From Rutidosis leptorrhynchoides (lineage: Eukaryota > Streptophyta > Magnoliopsida > Asterales > Asteraceae): a stretch of 64,000 bases of DNA. Shown here piece after piece: positions 13,401-23,838 of the stretch. The position numbers were made by a program, and so were the translations under genes. Location of the stretch: NCBI RefSeq assembly GCF_046630445.1, contig NC_092337.1:369821501-369885500 (forward strand), read 5' to 3'. The first letter of the stretch is position 1; each line of letters opens with the position of its first letter. Under the pieces are notes generated by a model. That model did no database searches. It was not told where the DNA came from and worked only from the letters and a program-made list of their open reading frames with translations.

Positions 13401-13932
13401 ACAGGAATACTAGAATAGGATTCGTGCATATAGACGATGTGGTGGCTGCTCATATTATCGCAATGGAGAATAAAGAAGCTGCAGGAAGACTCATATGTTC
13501 AAGTACAGTGGCACACTTGTCTGAAATCTTTCAAATGCTCAAATCAAAATACCCGTTATACCCTTATGTAGACAAGTAAGCACACGCGTACCTCTTTCTA
13601 TTCCAAAAGTCAAGTATTATATGCAAGGTTGCAAAAATTCGCTACTTGGGATGTTGACCAAGTTTGACTTTGACCGATTTTGACCAAGATTTGACTAAGT
13701 TTGACCGAGTAATTCCGAGTTTTGCAACCGTGATTATATGTGGCATCCTACTTATCAAATATATGTGTATACGATTAGGTGTGGCAGCCAAAAAGGTGAC
13801 GATAATCCACATAGTATGGATTGCACCAAGATATTAAAGCTGGGATTACCTGCGTTGAAAACACTCGAACAAATGTTTGATGACTGTATCATAAGTTTCC
13901 AAAATAAAGGGTTTCTGCAAGGTTCATCGTAA
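10433..13932 (+). CDS. TKPR2: Tetraketide alpha-pyrone reductase 2-like (DFR/CCR-like short-chain reductase), 6 exons
   Basis: Exons inferred by reading frame and splice sites: 10433-10538, 11428-11600, 12336-12524, 12598-12760, 13386-13575 and 13779-13932. They total 975 nt, or 324 residues plus stop, the normal family length. The NADP-binding loop is at residues 7-13 (TGGTGFI), the catalytic Ser lies in [10 protein letters not shown], and the YxxxK pair is in WYAYAK. The motif NESHWSD and the tail [13 protein letters not shown] are typical of TKPR2/CCRL6. The known enzyme reduces tetraketide pyrones in anther tapetum cells for sporopollenin, the polymer of pollen walls. This function is inferred from similarity recalled from memory. 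Intron 2 uses a GC donor, and introns 2 and 5 contain hAT-type MITEs. No premature stop was seen, so the gene looks functional. A related phenylpropanoid-type reductase is the main alternative. Confidence 0.9.
10539..11427 (+). other. Intron 1 of the TKPR2-like gene
   Basis: An 889-bp GT-AG intron (CCAG|GTATGC ... TTTTTCAG). No gene is visible inside. The segment starting near 10688 with TTATACCCCAAATTCGGG resembles an LTR start, but no partner end was found. Confidence 0.7.
11949..12309. mobile_element. hAT-type MITE in intron 2 of the TKPR2-like gene
   Basis: A 361-bp non-coding insertion. The ends are inverted repeats of CACGGTTGTAAAAGTC type (left) and GACTTTTACAACCTTG (right). The flanking 8-bp duplication is ACTCTAAC on the left and GCTCTAAC on the right (7 of 8). 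An 8-bp duplication is typical of hAT elements. Its right end lies about 26 bp before the exon 3 acceptor. Confidence 0.8.
13624..13732. mobile_element. hAT-type MITE in intron 5 of the TKPR2-like gene
   Basis: A 109-bp insertion with inverted ends AAGGTTGCAAAA and TTTTGCAACCGT. It is flanked on both sides by the perfect 8-bp duplication ATTATATG (13616-13623 and 13733-13740). The terminal sequence is close to that of the MITE in intron 2, so both belong to one family. Confidence 0.88.
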
Positions 13933-14977
13933 GTAATAAATTGAGCTGCCGTTCAAAATAAAAAAGTACTAGTAATAAATTGAGCTTTATAGGTTGAGTG
14001 TACCAAACTTTACACAATTTTATTACTAGTGTTTGCATACAACTTTGAATTCTTGTCTCGTATGTATTAGAATTCCAAAACCATCCATCATATGTCTTTT
14101 GGCTACATAACTTAATATTCTCCTTGTAATAAGTTCTACGCATACATTATTAAGGTAAATGCATATAATTTACAGTTTTAAAATTTGAAGACATACAATG
14201 TGAGGTTTTGAAATAGGATGTACACAGCAGTAATTAGGAGTAAAGTTTGATATAAGGTCATATTGTTGAACTTATCGATAACAGATGTATATATATCCAG
14301 GAACATAAACATATACTACAAATTCCATGAGCATATGATTCAAAAAAGTAAAAAGAATTAAAAGAGATCTAAACATTTATCGTGCAATATAGTTAGTAAT
14401 AACAAATCTTCCTTGCTATCAAGATTTACATATTAATGACAACATACCATTGTGCTGGATGTGCAAAGTAGAGCTCTGGAGAATAACAGTAAGCGCACTC
14501 CGTATTCAACAATTAATGACATCATTAGATTAGATATTAGATTAGATATAAGAATTAGATATAAGATGATAACATAAAATAAAATCAAACAAGTGATAAC
14601 ATCAAACGTAATGGCCAACTGAAACTGCAACCTTTATTATCTTATAATGTGTATGAAGAACACCATATACAACAAGTCAAATATACTTTCCCAACACCGA
14701 ATAAAGAAGTGAATCAATATAAAAGCAATAGTCATCATGTTATTAACTACATGAAGCATAAAAGGAAAAAAAAATAACAATGTCATTTGAAAAAACAAGA
14801 CAGACAGACTCAACAAATAACTGATAAACCAGTGACTGTTGCAGGATTAAATCATGTACAAATGCTCAGTCACCAAATGGTTATTACTTATTTGTTCATA
14901 ATTGGGAAGTCAAGAAAACAAACATTCCCTCTTTTGTCATTTATTATTTAATCTCATCATCATCATCAACATCATCA
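13933..14977. other. Intergenic region between convergent host genes
   Basis: AT-rich DNA holding the 3' ends of both genes. No ORF with recognisable content and no repeat boundary was seen. An ATC trinucleotide run lies at about 14953-14980, next to the ERF stop codon. Confidence 0.6.
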
Positions 14978-15868
14978 TCAACCACGGATCCTGAGGTCAT
15001 CATCAAGTCTGCTAAATTGACCCATGAGTTTACCATGATTATCTATACCAAGCATATCAATACCTAAACCTACCCATGGTGGCTTGTTACCTTCATCTCT
15101 ACAATCTTCCATTGAAGATGTTGAATTAGCATTAGCATTAGCATTACTAGTTGTCCCACTAACTGGTTCACCATTAGAACCACTAAAAGGTTCAATCTTT
15201 GGTGATTTTAAAGGTGGCCCACTTTCAAATGAAGCCCTATAACCCGACCCGAATCCCTGCTTCATTGACTGAAGAACCCTAGAAGCTTCTTCTTCCTCAA
15301 GATCACAAGTTTCAGATTCAGACTCCACTTCCGATTCCGGATTCTTTACCAATTCACGATATTTAGCCGTTTTCTTCCAATGTACATGCGTACCCGACCC
15401 GGATTTAGCCCGGGTTTGGGCCACCAACTTAATTTGAAACTCTTCCTTTTTAGCCATATAAGCTTTAGAAGCTTCTTCGGCAGTTGTATACGTACCCAAC
15501 CATATCCGTTTCTTGGTAAACGGGTCACGGATCTCCGCGGCCCATTTACCCCATTTTCTTAACCTAACTCCGGTGTATTTCTTCCGTTCGGTCGAATCTT
15601 TTGAATCCTTCCGTTCATCCGGTTCAGCCGGTTCATCCGGTTCGGCCGGTTCACCGTTACCTTCCGGTTTAACTCCAATCACGATCTCGCACACAATTCG
15701 GCGAGTTGATGATCGGTTTCCGTCATCAGCTTCATCGGAGGATGAGTCGGTGGCTTCAGGATCGGAACAAATGACTCGAATTTTGCGAAGGTTTTTGCCA
15801 ATTAGGTCAGATTGTTGTTGATTGAAGGTTGAATTTCGGAATCGTTTGCTTACACGGTGGTCTGCCAT
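14978..15868 (-). CDS. AP2/ERF transcription factor, cytokinin-response-factor (group VI/VI-L) type
   Basis: An intronless 296-residue protein. Residues 28-46 ([19 protein letters not shown]) match the CRF domain that defines group VI ERFs. The single AP2/ERF DNA-binding domain is at about 97-145, with [10 protein letters not shown], the WLGTY strand and the AEEASKAY helix. A Pro/Glu repeat ([13 protein letters not shown]) precedes it, and an acidic region follows near 181-194. The divergent start [10 protein letters not shown] and the MAKKEEF ending of the domain suggest the VI-L branch (Arabidopsis ERF116-119 kind). CRFs are nuclear regulators linked to cytokinin, development and stress. 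Target genes cannot be read from this sequence. The gene is convergent with the TKPR2-like gene. The start is the first ATG of the frame and gives the expected N-terminus. Confidence 0.92.
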   Translation of the reverse strand: MADHRVSKRFRNSTFNQQQSDLIGKNLRKIRVICSDPEATDSSSDEADDGNRSSTRRIVCEIVIGVKPEGNGEPAEPDEPAEPDERKDSKDSTERKKYTGVRLRKWGKWAAEIRDPFTKKRIWLGTYTTAEEASKAYMAKKEEFQIKLVAQTRAKSGSGTHVHWKKTAKYRELVKNPESEVESESETCDLEEEEASRVLQSMKQGFGSGYRASFESGPPLKSPKIEPFSGSNGEPVSGTTSNANANANSTSSMEDCRDEGNKPPWVGLGIDMLGIDNHGKLMGQFSRLDDDLRIRG

Positions 15869-15987
15869 GAAAATTAGGGCTAGGTTTTGGTGATTAAGAT
15901 TTGAATTTGATGAGCTGCCTTGTTAGACACACAAAAACAGATACAGATACAGATGTATGGATGGTTGTGAAATTGAGGGATTTTATT

Positions 15988-15997
15988 TATTTATATA
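15988..15997 (-). promoter_or_regulatory. Putative TATA box of the ERF gene
   Basis: The minus strand reads TATATAAATA about 120 bp before the start codon, which would give a 5' UTR of roughly 90 nt. Positional inference only. Confidence 0.5.
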
Positions 15998-16164
15998 TTT
16001 TTCCGCAAGGGTTTGTAATAAGAGTATTAAACTATTATGACTAATGGAATATTCTTGACTTTGGGACTTTTTAATTTTGTAGCCCATTGGGCTCATTGAT
16101 AGAAGGAACATGGGGCCATGTTGGTCTAATGTTTTTATTTTTATTTTTTATATTATTTTATTTA

Positions 16165-16402
16165 TGTTATAATTCAGTAGGCTTATAACTACTTTTAATG
16201 GTTATAAGAACAAAGAGAGAAAAAGAGAGAATATGGAGAGAAGAAATATTGATATTGATATTTCAAGAGAAATGGTGCACCTTAAATGGTTACCATACAT
16301 GTCTATTTATAGTATAAAATATTACTATGCAAGAAATATAATAATAATAAAATTAACATCCAATCTAGATATTTTATAACACAATCTAGATATTTTATAA
16401 CA
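16165..16402 (-). repeat. 3' LTR of copia element 1
   Basis: 238 bp with TG...CA ends. It is near-identical to 22483-22720 and includes the duplicated motif AATCTAGATATTTTATAACA at its inner end. Confidence 0.88.
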
Positions 16403-16559
16403 CTCCCTCTTGGATGACAATTTTATTAGAGAATAACTAGTACTGCCTCGTTAAAAACCTTGCTAAAGAAAACCCATTGGGATAAAACTTTAGCTAAGGG
16501 AAAAAGAGTGCAGTATAGAGTTGACTCCCCCTCAAGTAGGCAACGCCTGAGTTGTTACA

Positions 16560-19500
16560 TCTTCTGAACATGCCTCATGCCAATATTATGAACGTGTGTT
16601 CTGAAAATAGCAGTTGGCAGTGCTTTGGTATAAAGATCAGCAGAGTTGTTGATTGAACGTATCTCATTTTAATCTGGTTGTCTTTTACGAGATCTTGAGT
16701 ATATGAGAAGAATCTGAGGTTTTTATCTGAAACTGTATCATCTAAATCTTTTATGTACAAGTTTAGCCCCTGTGATTTGTCTACAGTCTCCTTCATGGTT
16801 TGTTCAAACCGTTGTTTCAGTTCCTATTCCCTTTCAGTCTTTTTCTGAGCCTTACCAATATACCATTCTTTTCCATCAAACTTATGACCGTTAAGACCGT
16901 CTATGGCTTTGGCGCCTCGTCAGTATTTATATTTTGTTCAGTCACTTTTGATACTCTTCTTTCATTTGTATTATGCAAGCTGCATTATCTTCATATATAG
17001 TTGTTGGTGAAGATAGTTGTTAGTCTTTTGTAGCGTTCTAGTCCACAAGAATCAATAATGATTTGTGTCATTGATCTCAACCAAACACATTTTTGAGTAG
17101 TTTCATATAATGCAATCACTTCGTCATGATTTGATGATGTTGCAACAAGTGTTTGTTTTAAGAACGCCATGATTTTGTGGTACCTCCATTTAGGAATACA
17201 TATCGAGTTTGAGATTTATCTTTATGAGGATTTGATGAATGACCTGTATATACATAATCAACCAAATCTTGTTTTGAAACGTTAGAATAAAATAATTTTA
17301 AATCAGCAGTTTCTCAAGGGTATCAAAATATGTGTTTGATCCCGCTCCATTGTCATTTGAGCTGAATCTTGCCAACAAATTAACTGCAAGAGAAATGTCA
17401 GGTCTTGTACAATCTATAAGATACATAAGAACCTCAATTGCACTAAAATATGGAACTTCCGATCTGTTAAGATTTTCATGATCTTCGCAGGGATGAAATA
17501 GATCAGTGTCAATATTGAGTGATCTAACAACAATGAGTTTGTCTTTAAAAAAAATGTTTTAAAATCTTTTCGGTATAAGTTGTTTGATGTACAAGTAAAC
17601 CATTAGGCATATGCTCAATTTGCAATCCAAGGTAATACTTGGTTTTTTCAAGATCTTTCATTTCAAAATAATTCTTTAGAAGTTGAATGATTTCATAGAT
17701 CTCTTTATTTGTTCATATGATGTTAAGAACATTGACATAAACAACTACGATCTCATATCCGAACATTGTTTTTATAAAACATACGTGCAAAATAAGTTTA
17801 TATTTATACCCTTTTTTTATCAAGTAGTCATCTAATCGGTTATACCACATACGTCCCGTTTGTATAAACCCATTTAGAAATCTTTGTGATTTAATGGAAT
17901 ATATTCCCTTGGATTTTACATTAGATGCTTATGATACCTTAACTCTTTAGGTATATTCATATATATCATTATTAAGTGATCCATACAGATAAGTAGTAAC
18001 AACATTCATGAGATGCATTTAAATAACTACCAGGTTGATTAAGTATCTAATAAGTAATTGTATCCATTACAGGAGGATAAGTTTTCCTCCTAATTCATTT
18101 CTGTTCTTTGTGGAAAATATTGAGTTACAAGTCTAGTTTTGCCTTGTAACTTCATTTGCACATTTCTTTTCGGATAAAAATTCATTTGTATCCCATACGT
18201 TTCACATCTTTAAAAGTGATAACGATTTATCCGAAAACTTTTCTTTTATCGAGCGATTCTAATTCAGCTCGTATTGCTCCTTTCCATTGAGCTCAATCAT
18301 GTCCATTTTGTATATTCAATGACAGATTTTAGTTCCAGATCATCATCTTTATTCATGATGTCATTGTAACATTATATGAAAATATCTCATAGAAATTTTA
18401 ATTTCATTTCGGTTCCATAATATTGCATAATTTATCGCAATTTTAGTATTTACATTTATCAATATCCTCTGCAGAAGGAATATTGATTTGTGGTTCTTCT
18501 TGAACACTTTCTTTTACCTCATTATCAGCTGATTTTCTTTTTCGAGGATTTTTATCTTCGGAACCAATTGATCTTCCACGTTTGATGCGTGGCAAAGACT
18601 CAACAGTGACATTATTGCCAGCTTTTGGAATTTCAGTTCGAGCTGAAGCATTTATCGCTGGTATATATGATTTAGTCACCTTTTTTTTTTATATCTGTAA
18701 ATGCATAAAGTAATTAATTTGCAAGTTCTTGCATATGCATTATTTTTTGAACTTTCGTTTCACATTCTTTTTTGCGAGTTCAATATACCTTAATTGATGT
18801 TCACATCATGAAGCATCATTTTATTATTTTTTTTTTACTTCACCCCCCCAATCTAGGGAACAATGTTTTATTAAAATGACAATCAGCAAAACGTGCTGTA
18901 AAAACATCACCCATCATGGGTTCAGTATATCTTATGATTGAAGATGTTTTATATTCAAAATATATTACCATCTTTCTTTGAAAAAACATTTTATTGTGTT
19001 GTGGTGATACAATTGGAACATACACTGCACAACCAATGTTCTACGGTGGAAAATATTTGGCTCTTGGCCAAAATCAAGTAGTAAGTGAAAATATTTATGA
19101 CTTCCACATGGTATAATGCGAATTAATATCGCAGCATGTAAATTTACGTGTCCACATATAAATATTGATAGTTTTGTACTCATTATCAATTGTCTAGTTA
19201 TTAGCTGCAAGCGTTTATCTATTGATTTAGCTAAACCAATTTTGTGTATGCATATGAGTAACTGGATGTTCAACAACAATCCCTGTAGATATATAATGAT
19301 CATTAAATGCTTGAGATGTTAACTCACCAGCATTATCAAGTCTCATCCTTTTAATGGTGTAATCAGAATAATGTGTTCTCAATTTAATAATTTGTGCAAG
19401 AAACTTTGCAAATGCCATATTACGGCTTGATAACATATAAATATGAGACCATCCGCTAGATGCGTCTATTAGAACCATGAAATATCAAAATAGTTCACAT
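16560..19500 (-). pseudogene. Copia 1 pol remnant (integrase, RT, RNase H)
   Basis: Translated pieces of the minus strand align in order with the intact pol at 24314-27865. The integrase region is at about 19480-18840, including RMRLDNAGELTSQAFNDHY and RFADCHFN. The linker is at 18679-18443 (MTKSYIPA, RKRKSADNEVKESVQEEPQI). RT and RNase H fragments run down to 16575 (KDNQIKMRYVQS). Many frameshifts, stops and small deletions break it, and no single frame exceeds about 112 codons. Beyond 19500 the similarity to copia 2 ends, so the protease and gag regions are missing. This copy cannot supply its own enzymes. Confidence 0.85.
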
Positions 19501-19559
19501 GATGGATGAATTGGTTCATATATCTTACCTTGAATTCTTTCAAGAAACATTTGTGATTC

Positions 19560-19905
19560 TTTTTCACAATATACTTTTCATTAATCACCATATGTGCTTT
19601 CCATTAATCACCATATGTGTTTTTTTTTTCCATAAATCACCATATGTGCTTTTTCATCATATATCCTTTTCACCATATACGCTTTTAATCATATGCGCTG
19701 TGTTTTTCACCATATGCGCTTTTCATCATATGCGCTGCGCTTTTCATCATATTCGCTTTTTATCATATGCGCTTATTATATGCGCTACGCTTTTCATCAT
19801 ATGCGCTTTTCAGCATATGCGCTTTTATAATATGCGCTTTTATAATATGCGCTTTTTATCATATGCGTTTTTATAATATGCGCTTTTTATCATATGCGCT
19901 TTTTA
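19560..19905. repeat. Short-unit tandem repeat (CATATGCGCTTTT-type) in copia 1
   Basis: About 20 imperfect copies of a 14-18-bp unit containing CATATGCGC or the variants AATATGCGC and CATATGTGC. It starts exactly where homology to pol ends. Confidence 0.85.
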
Positions 19906-21600
19906 TGTGAATAGTAAATTAATTAATTTCGTTTTACTATTCATATGAATTAATTTCGATTTACTATTTTGTTAATTGAGTAATATATATACATCATATA
20001 CTTGTGACTCCGAAGGCTCAAATGAATTTGACCATATAGTTATATGTTGTACCTTGCACATTAATTTTCAGTAGAAGCTTTAGATGCATATTATTTTCAG
20101 TAGAAGCTTTAGATGCACTTTTTTTTAATCACCAAATACCACAAACACTTTGTTTGCGTTTGTTCATAGTCATCAATGAAAACCATTTTCTTTAATTTTA
20201 TTTTATACAATAAAATTAACGCATCATTATTCTTTTCAAAAAAACAATAATCTATTGTTATTGTTCACTTGTGCCATGTTTAACAACAAAGGTCAACAAC
20301 CTCTGTCTTGTTTGTTGTGGCAACCAAAAACAACCTTTGCTTTTGTTACCGAGAATCCAAGACCAAAAAAACAATTAATTTTCAATTAATCTTTTATCAA
20401 AACCATAAATGATTTTGTTGATCTACGTTGATATGGCCATAAAGAATTGACGGCTGACCTACTTTTGTAAGTGTATTTCGGCTATTATCCAGAAAACGCA
20501 CGACGACCTTTTTTTTTTTTTTTTTTTTTTTTTGATGAACTATTTGTTTCATATCTAGCTTAGGCAATTATTGTGAACATTTGGTCCCTATAAGAGCATT
20601 TATCTTTTAGACTTTTAGTTGATTTGTACTTGTCACAATTAGGGATAGCACCCGCGGGTCGTGGATGCGGATCCATTGGATCCATCACCCGTACCCGCGG
20701 ATTTTTTTTTAAGAGACATCCAATTGAACCCTTGTTCGTTGAAACAATTTGACTATATTTTTACTCCCCATTATTAAACGGGCCATTTTGATGCACGCTC
20801 TTAAAAAAAATAATTTGTTTTTTAAGTTTTATTATTCAACCTCCTTTTTTCAACGGTCACGTTTTTAACAAAACATTTGACAAGTTTGGAAAAAAGTTTT
20901 TTATTGATTATCATCAAAAGTTTTCTATTGTCACTCTACTGGATGGAATTATGGCATACAACCAAAATTGCAACCCAACACTACATAAGAACAAAAAGGT
21001 TGTTTTTAATTAACATATGTATATGTGTTAAACTCGGAATAATAATAACTTATTTTAGAAAATTAACATAAGACATGTTGAAACATTTTTGTCACATTTA
21101 GCTCATCAAGTCTAATACTTATCATTGATAGATTTTATCACGTCTAGGAGATGTTTACTTTTTTCTTGTATTAAGTCCTACTTTCATTTACCTTTGTTTG
21201 GAAAAAAGTTTTTTTTTTACTTTGCTTTCCCCCTTTCTGTAAAACTCATTTAAACACTTTCTTTGTTTTAAAAAAAAACTTCCTTTTTTTTTACGTTACC
21301 TGTAAATTATAAATATATAAAAACTTTTTGTTTAAAAAAAAACTTTCTAGTTTTTAAAAGGCCACTTGACTAATTTTTTTAATTCTTTCACAACACCCGA
21401 TATCGTGATCGTGACCTTTCACCAAATCAAGAGATATTCTTGATAAACTAAACACTGACTCGTGTTTGGAATTGTCGGCCACAAAAAAAAATTCATTTGA
21501 TGAAAGTATATTTTTTTTTTAATTATAGAAGGAGACCACTTCATTTTCAATACTTCATTTTTGACAAAAAGCTACTCCATTTTACCATTACTTTTTTTCT
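19906..21600. other. Copia 1 interior, no gene seen
   Basis: AT-rich with homopolymer runs (poly-T at about 20511-20533). A segment beginning TAGGGATAGCACCCGCGGG near 20641, with GGATCC-containing inverted words, resembles one end of a hAT-type element, but no partner was found. Confidence 0.5.
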
Positions 21601-21604
21601 TCTT

Positions 21605-21978
21605 ATTTTAACTTTTAAGATTTACTTTTAATAAAAATACAAACTACTTTTTGTATTTTAACTTTTAAGATTTACTTTTAATAAAAATACAAACTACTTT
21701 TTTTTATTTTAACTTTTAAGATTTACTTTTTAATAAAAATACAAACTACTTTTTTTATTTTAACTTTTAAGATTTACTTTTAATAAAAATACAAACTACT
21801 TTTTGTATTTTAACTTTTAAGATTTACTTTTAATAAAAATACAAACTACTTTTTGTATTTTAACTTTTAAAATTTACTTTTAATAAAAATACAAACTACT
21901 TTTTGTATTTTAACTTTTAAGATTTACTTTTAATAAAAATACAAACTACTTTTTCTTATTTTAACTTTTAAGATTTAT
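21605..21978. repeat. 50-bp tandem repeat array, about 7.5 copies
   Basis: The unit contains AACTTTTAAGATTTAC and AATACAAACTACTTTTT. The marker ACTTTTAA recurs at 21611, 21661, 21712, 21763, 21813, 21863, 21913 and 21964, so the period is 50-51 bp and the copies are nearly identical. Confidence 0.93.
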
Positions 21979-22189
21979 AAATTTAAGAATAAACATTAGT
22001 ATGCATGAAATAAATAATGATTAATTGCATAAGTAATCATAAATGTTAGATAACATATAAAGACCCCATCGTATTCGTATTGATCGGAATTAATCTCGAC
22101 CCATGGTACCGTGTTGTCAAATGATGTGTTGCGTACATAAAGTACCGTGTTGTCAAATGACGTATTGCGTACAATCATGAGGTCTTATT

Positions 22190-22408
22190 AACATAAATAT
22201 AAATGTTAGTGAAGTTAATAAGAGTTAGATTACAGAAAATATAATTCAGGCGGTATAACCGACCATATATAACTTAAATAACATAAATATAAATGTTAGT
22301 GAAGTTAATAAGAGTTAGATTACAGAAAATATAATTCAGGCGGTATAACCGACCATATATAACTTAACATAAATATAAATGTTAGTGAAGTTAATAAGAG
22401 TTAGATTA
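22190..22408. repeat. Triplicated ~88-bp block near the 5' LTR of copia 1
   Basis: Three copies begin AACATAAATATAAATGTTAG (about 22190, 22280 and 22366). The first two include GGCGGTATAACCGACCATAT, a word also repeated in copia element 2. Confidence 0.88.
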
Positions 22409-22482
22409 TTTCTTACCTTGATTAGTGACGTGTGCTTGCTTAGATAAACCTTGATTATACGGAGCACTTCGTGCTGATAACG

Positions 22483-22720
22483 TGTTATAATTCAGTAGGC
22501 TTATAACTACCTTTAATGGTTATAAGAACAAAGAGAGAAAAAGAGAGAAGAAGGAGAGAAGAAATATTGATATTGATATTTCAAGAGAAATGGTGCACCT
22601 TAAATGGTTACCATACATGTCTATTTATAGTATAAAATATTACTATGCAAGAAATATAATAATAATAAAATTAACATCCAATCTAGATATTTTATAACAC
22701 AATCTAGATATTTTATAACA
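22483..22720 (-). repeat. 5' LTR of copia element 1
   Basis: 238 bp with TG...CA ends. The internal sequence next to it reads, on the minus strand, CGTTATCAGCACGAAG, the same presumed primer-binding segment as in copia element 2. Confidence 0.88.
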
Positions 22721-22734
22721 ATTTATTCATATAT

Positions 22735-23227
22735 GGGATTATCACCAAAAAGCCATTTTTTTAACCTTATTTACGTGAGAGCCCAAAAAATAAAAAAAAA
22801 TTGCCAATTTGCCCTCGCAAGGAGCAAGGTGTATCTTGCTCCCTTGCGCCTTGCGTCCTTGCGACCTTGGTTTCATCTGGGAGCAAGGAGCAAGACACCT
22901 TGCTCCTTGCTCCCAGGTGGAAGCAAGGACGCAAGGTACCTCTTGCTACCTTGCTTCCAACTGGGAGCAAGGAGCAAGGCACCTTGCTCCCAGGTGGAAG
23001 CAAGGGAGCAAGAGACACCTTGCGTCCTTGTTTCCACCTGGGATCAAGGGAGCAAGATGCCTTGCTCCTTGCTCCTTGCTCCCAAGTGCAACCAAGGTCG
23101 CAAGGACGCAAGGCGCAAGGGAGCAAGAGGCACCTTGCTCCTTGCCAGGGCAAATTGGCAATTTTTTTATTTTTTTGGGCTCTCACGCAAATAAGATCCA
23201 AAAAATGGCCTTTTTGGTGATAATCCC
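22735..23227. mobile_element. Foldback MULE-type MITE with GC-rich core
   Basis: A 493-bp element with ends GGGATTATCACCAAAAAGCC and the inverted match GGTGATAATCCC. Complementarity continues inwards through AGAGCCCAAAAAATAAAAA and TTGCCAATTTGCCCT. The 9-bp direct repeat TTCATATAT flanks it (22726-22734 and 23228-23236), a Mutator-superfamily signature. The core is made of repeats of GCAAGGAGCAAGG and its complement, far richer in GC than the surroundings. No transposase is encoded. Long ORFs seen in several frames are by-products of the repeat. Confidence 0.88.
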
Positions 23228-23236
23228 TTCATATAT

Positions 23237-23568
23237 TCATATTGTTTTTTTTTTTATGTAACGAATTGGTAATGGTAGAAGTTGATTAGGTCAAGTGTTA
23301 CGTTAAGACGATTGATGTTTTATGTTAGGAAGTTGTTTTAACATGTATTACCTAACGATCCTTCGATCTAGATCGGTGTATGCTTGGAAGTTGTTTTTTT
23401 TTCGAGCGTTAGTCGAGTTATTGCGTAAAGTATACAATAGTAACTACTAATATAGAAAATTAAGGAGATTGAAATTTAGGTTCGGCTCAATGTTGAATAC
23501 TTTTAGGTTGGATCACAACACTGATTCAATCTAGTACTAGTATACAATCTCGCTTTCAAAAGTACACT

Positions 23569-23608
<40 letters not shown>

Positions 23609-23777
23609 TTGTGTGAAAAACAAAAATTTAAACTATAATAGATCTTAACGATCTAATTGAATTACATGTTGACTAGATTTAACTATCTATTTGAATTTTA
23701 CTATTGAACATGGCCCTAAAAAACTCAAAATTAATTTAAGTTTTACTATTGAACATGGCTCTAAAAATATCAAAACA

Positions 23778-23834
<57 letters not shown>
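23237..23834. other. Unassigned DNA with poly-T and (TA)n tracts
   Basis: No gene seen. It contains a poly-T run (about 23573-23607), two near copies of TTTTACTATTGAACATGGC (about 23697 and 23743) and a TA microsatellite (about 23781-23834) that was the target of copia element 2. Confidence 0.7.

Positions 23835-23838
<4 letters not shown>

Larger units (their letters stand above)
16165..22720 (-). mobile_element. Copia element 1, non-autonomous with decayed pol, TSD ATTTA
   Basis: Two 238-bp LTRs (16165-16402 and 22483-22720) share the ends TGTTATAATTC and TTTTATAACA. They are flanked by the 5-bp direct repeat ATTTA (16160-16164 and 22721-22725). The LTRs differ at only a few positions by eye. 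The left LTR is the 3' one: a decayed minus-strand pol occupies about 16560-19500. No gag was found. The remaining 3 kb is filled with simple and tandem repeats. LTR termini and pol are related to copia element 2 at 23835-29664. Confidence 0.88.

Noticed and set aside
15346..15821. ORFs within and opposite the ERF gene
   Set aside because: Shadows of the ERF coding frame, explained by its serine- and proline-rich composition.
22733..23261. Four to five overlapping ORFs of 71-153 codons on both strands
   Set aside because: They are all products of the GCAAGGAGCAAGG repeat core of the foldback MITE. The translations are low-complexity and frame-independent.
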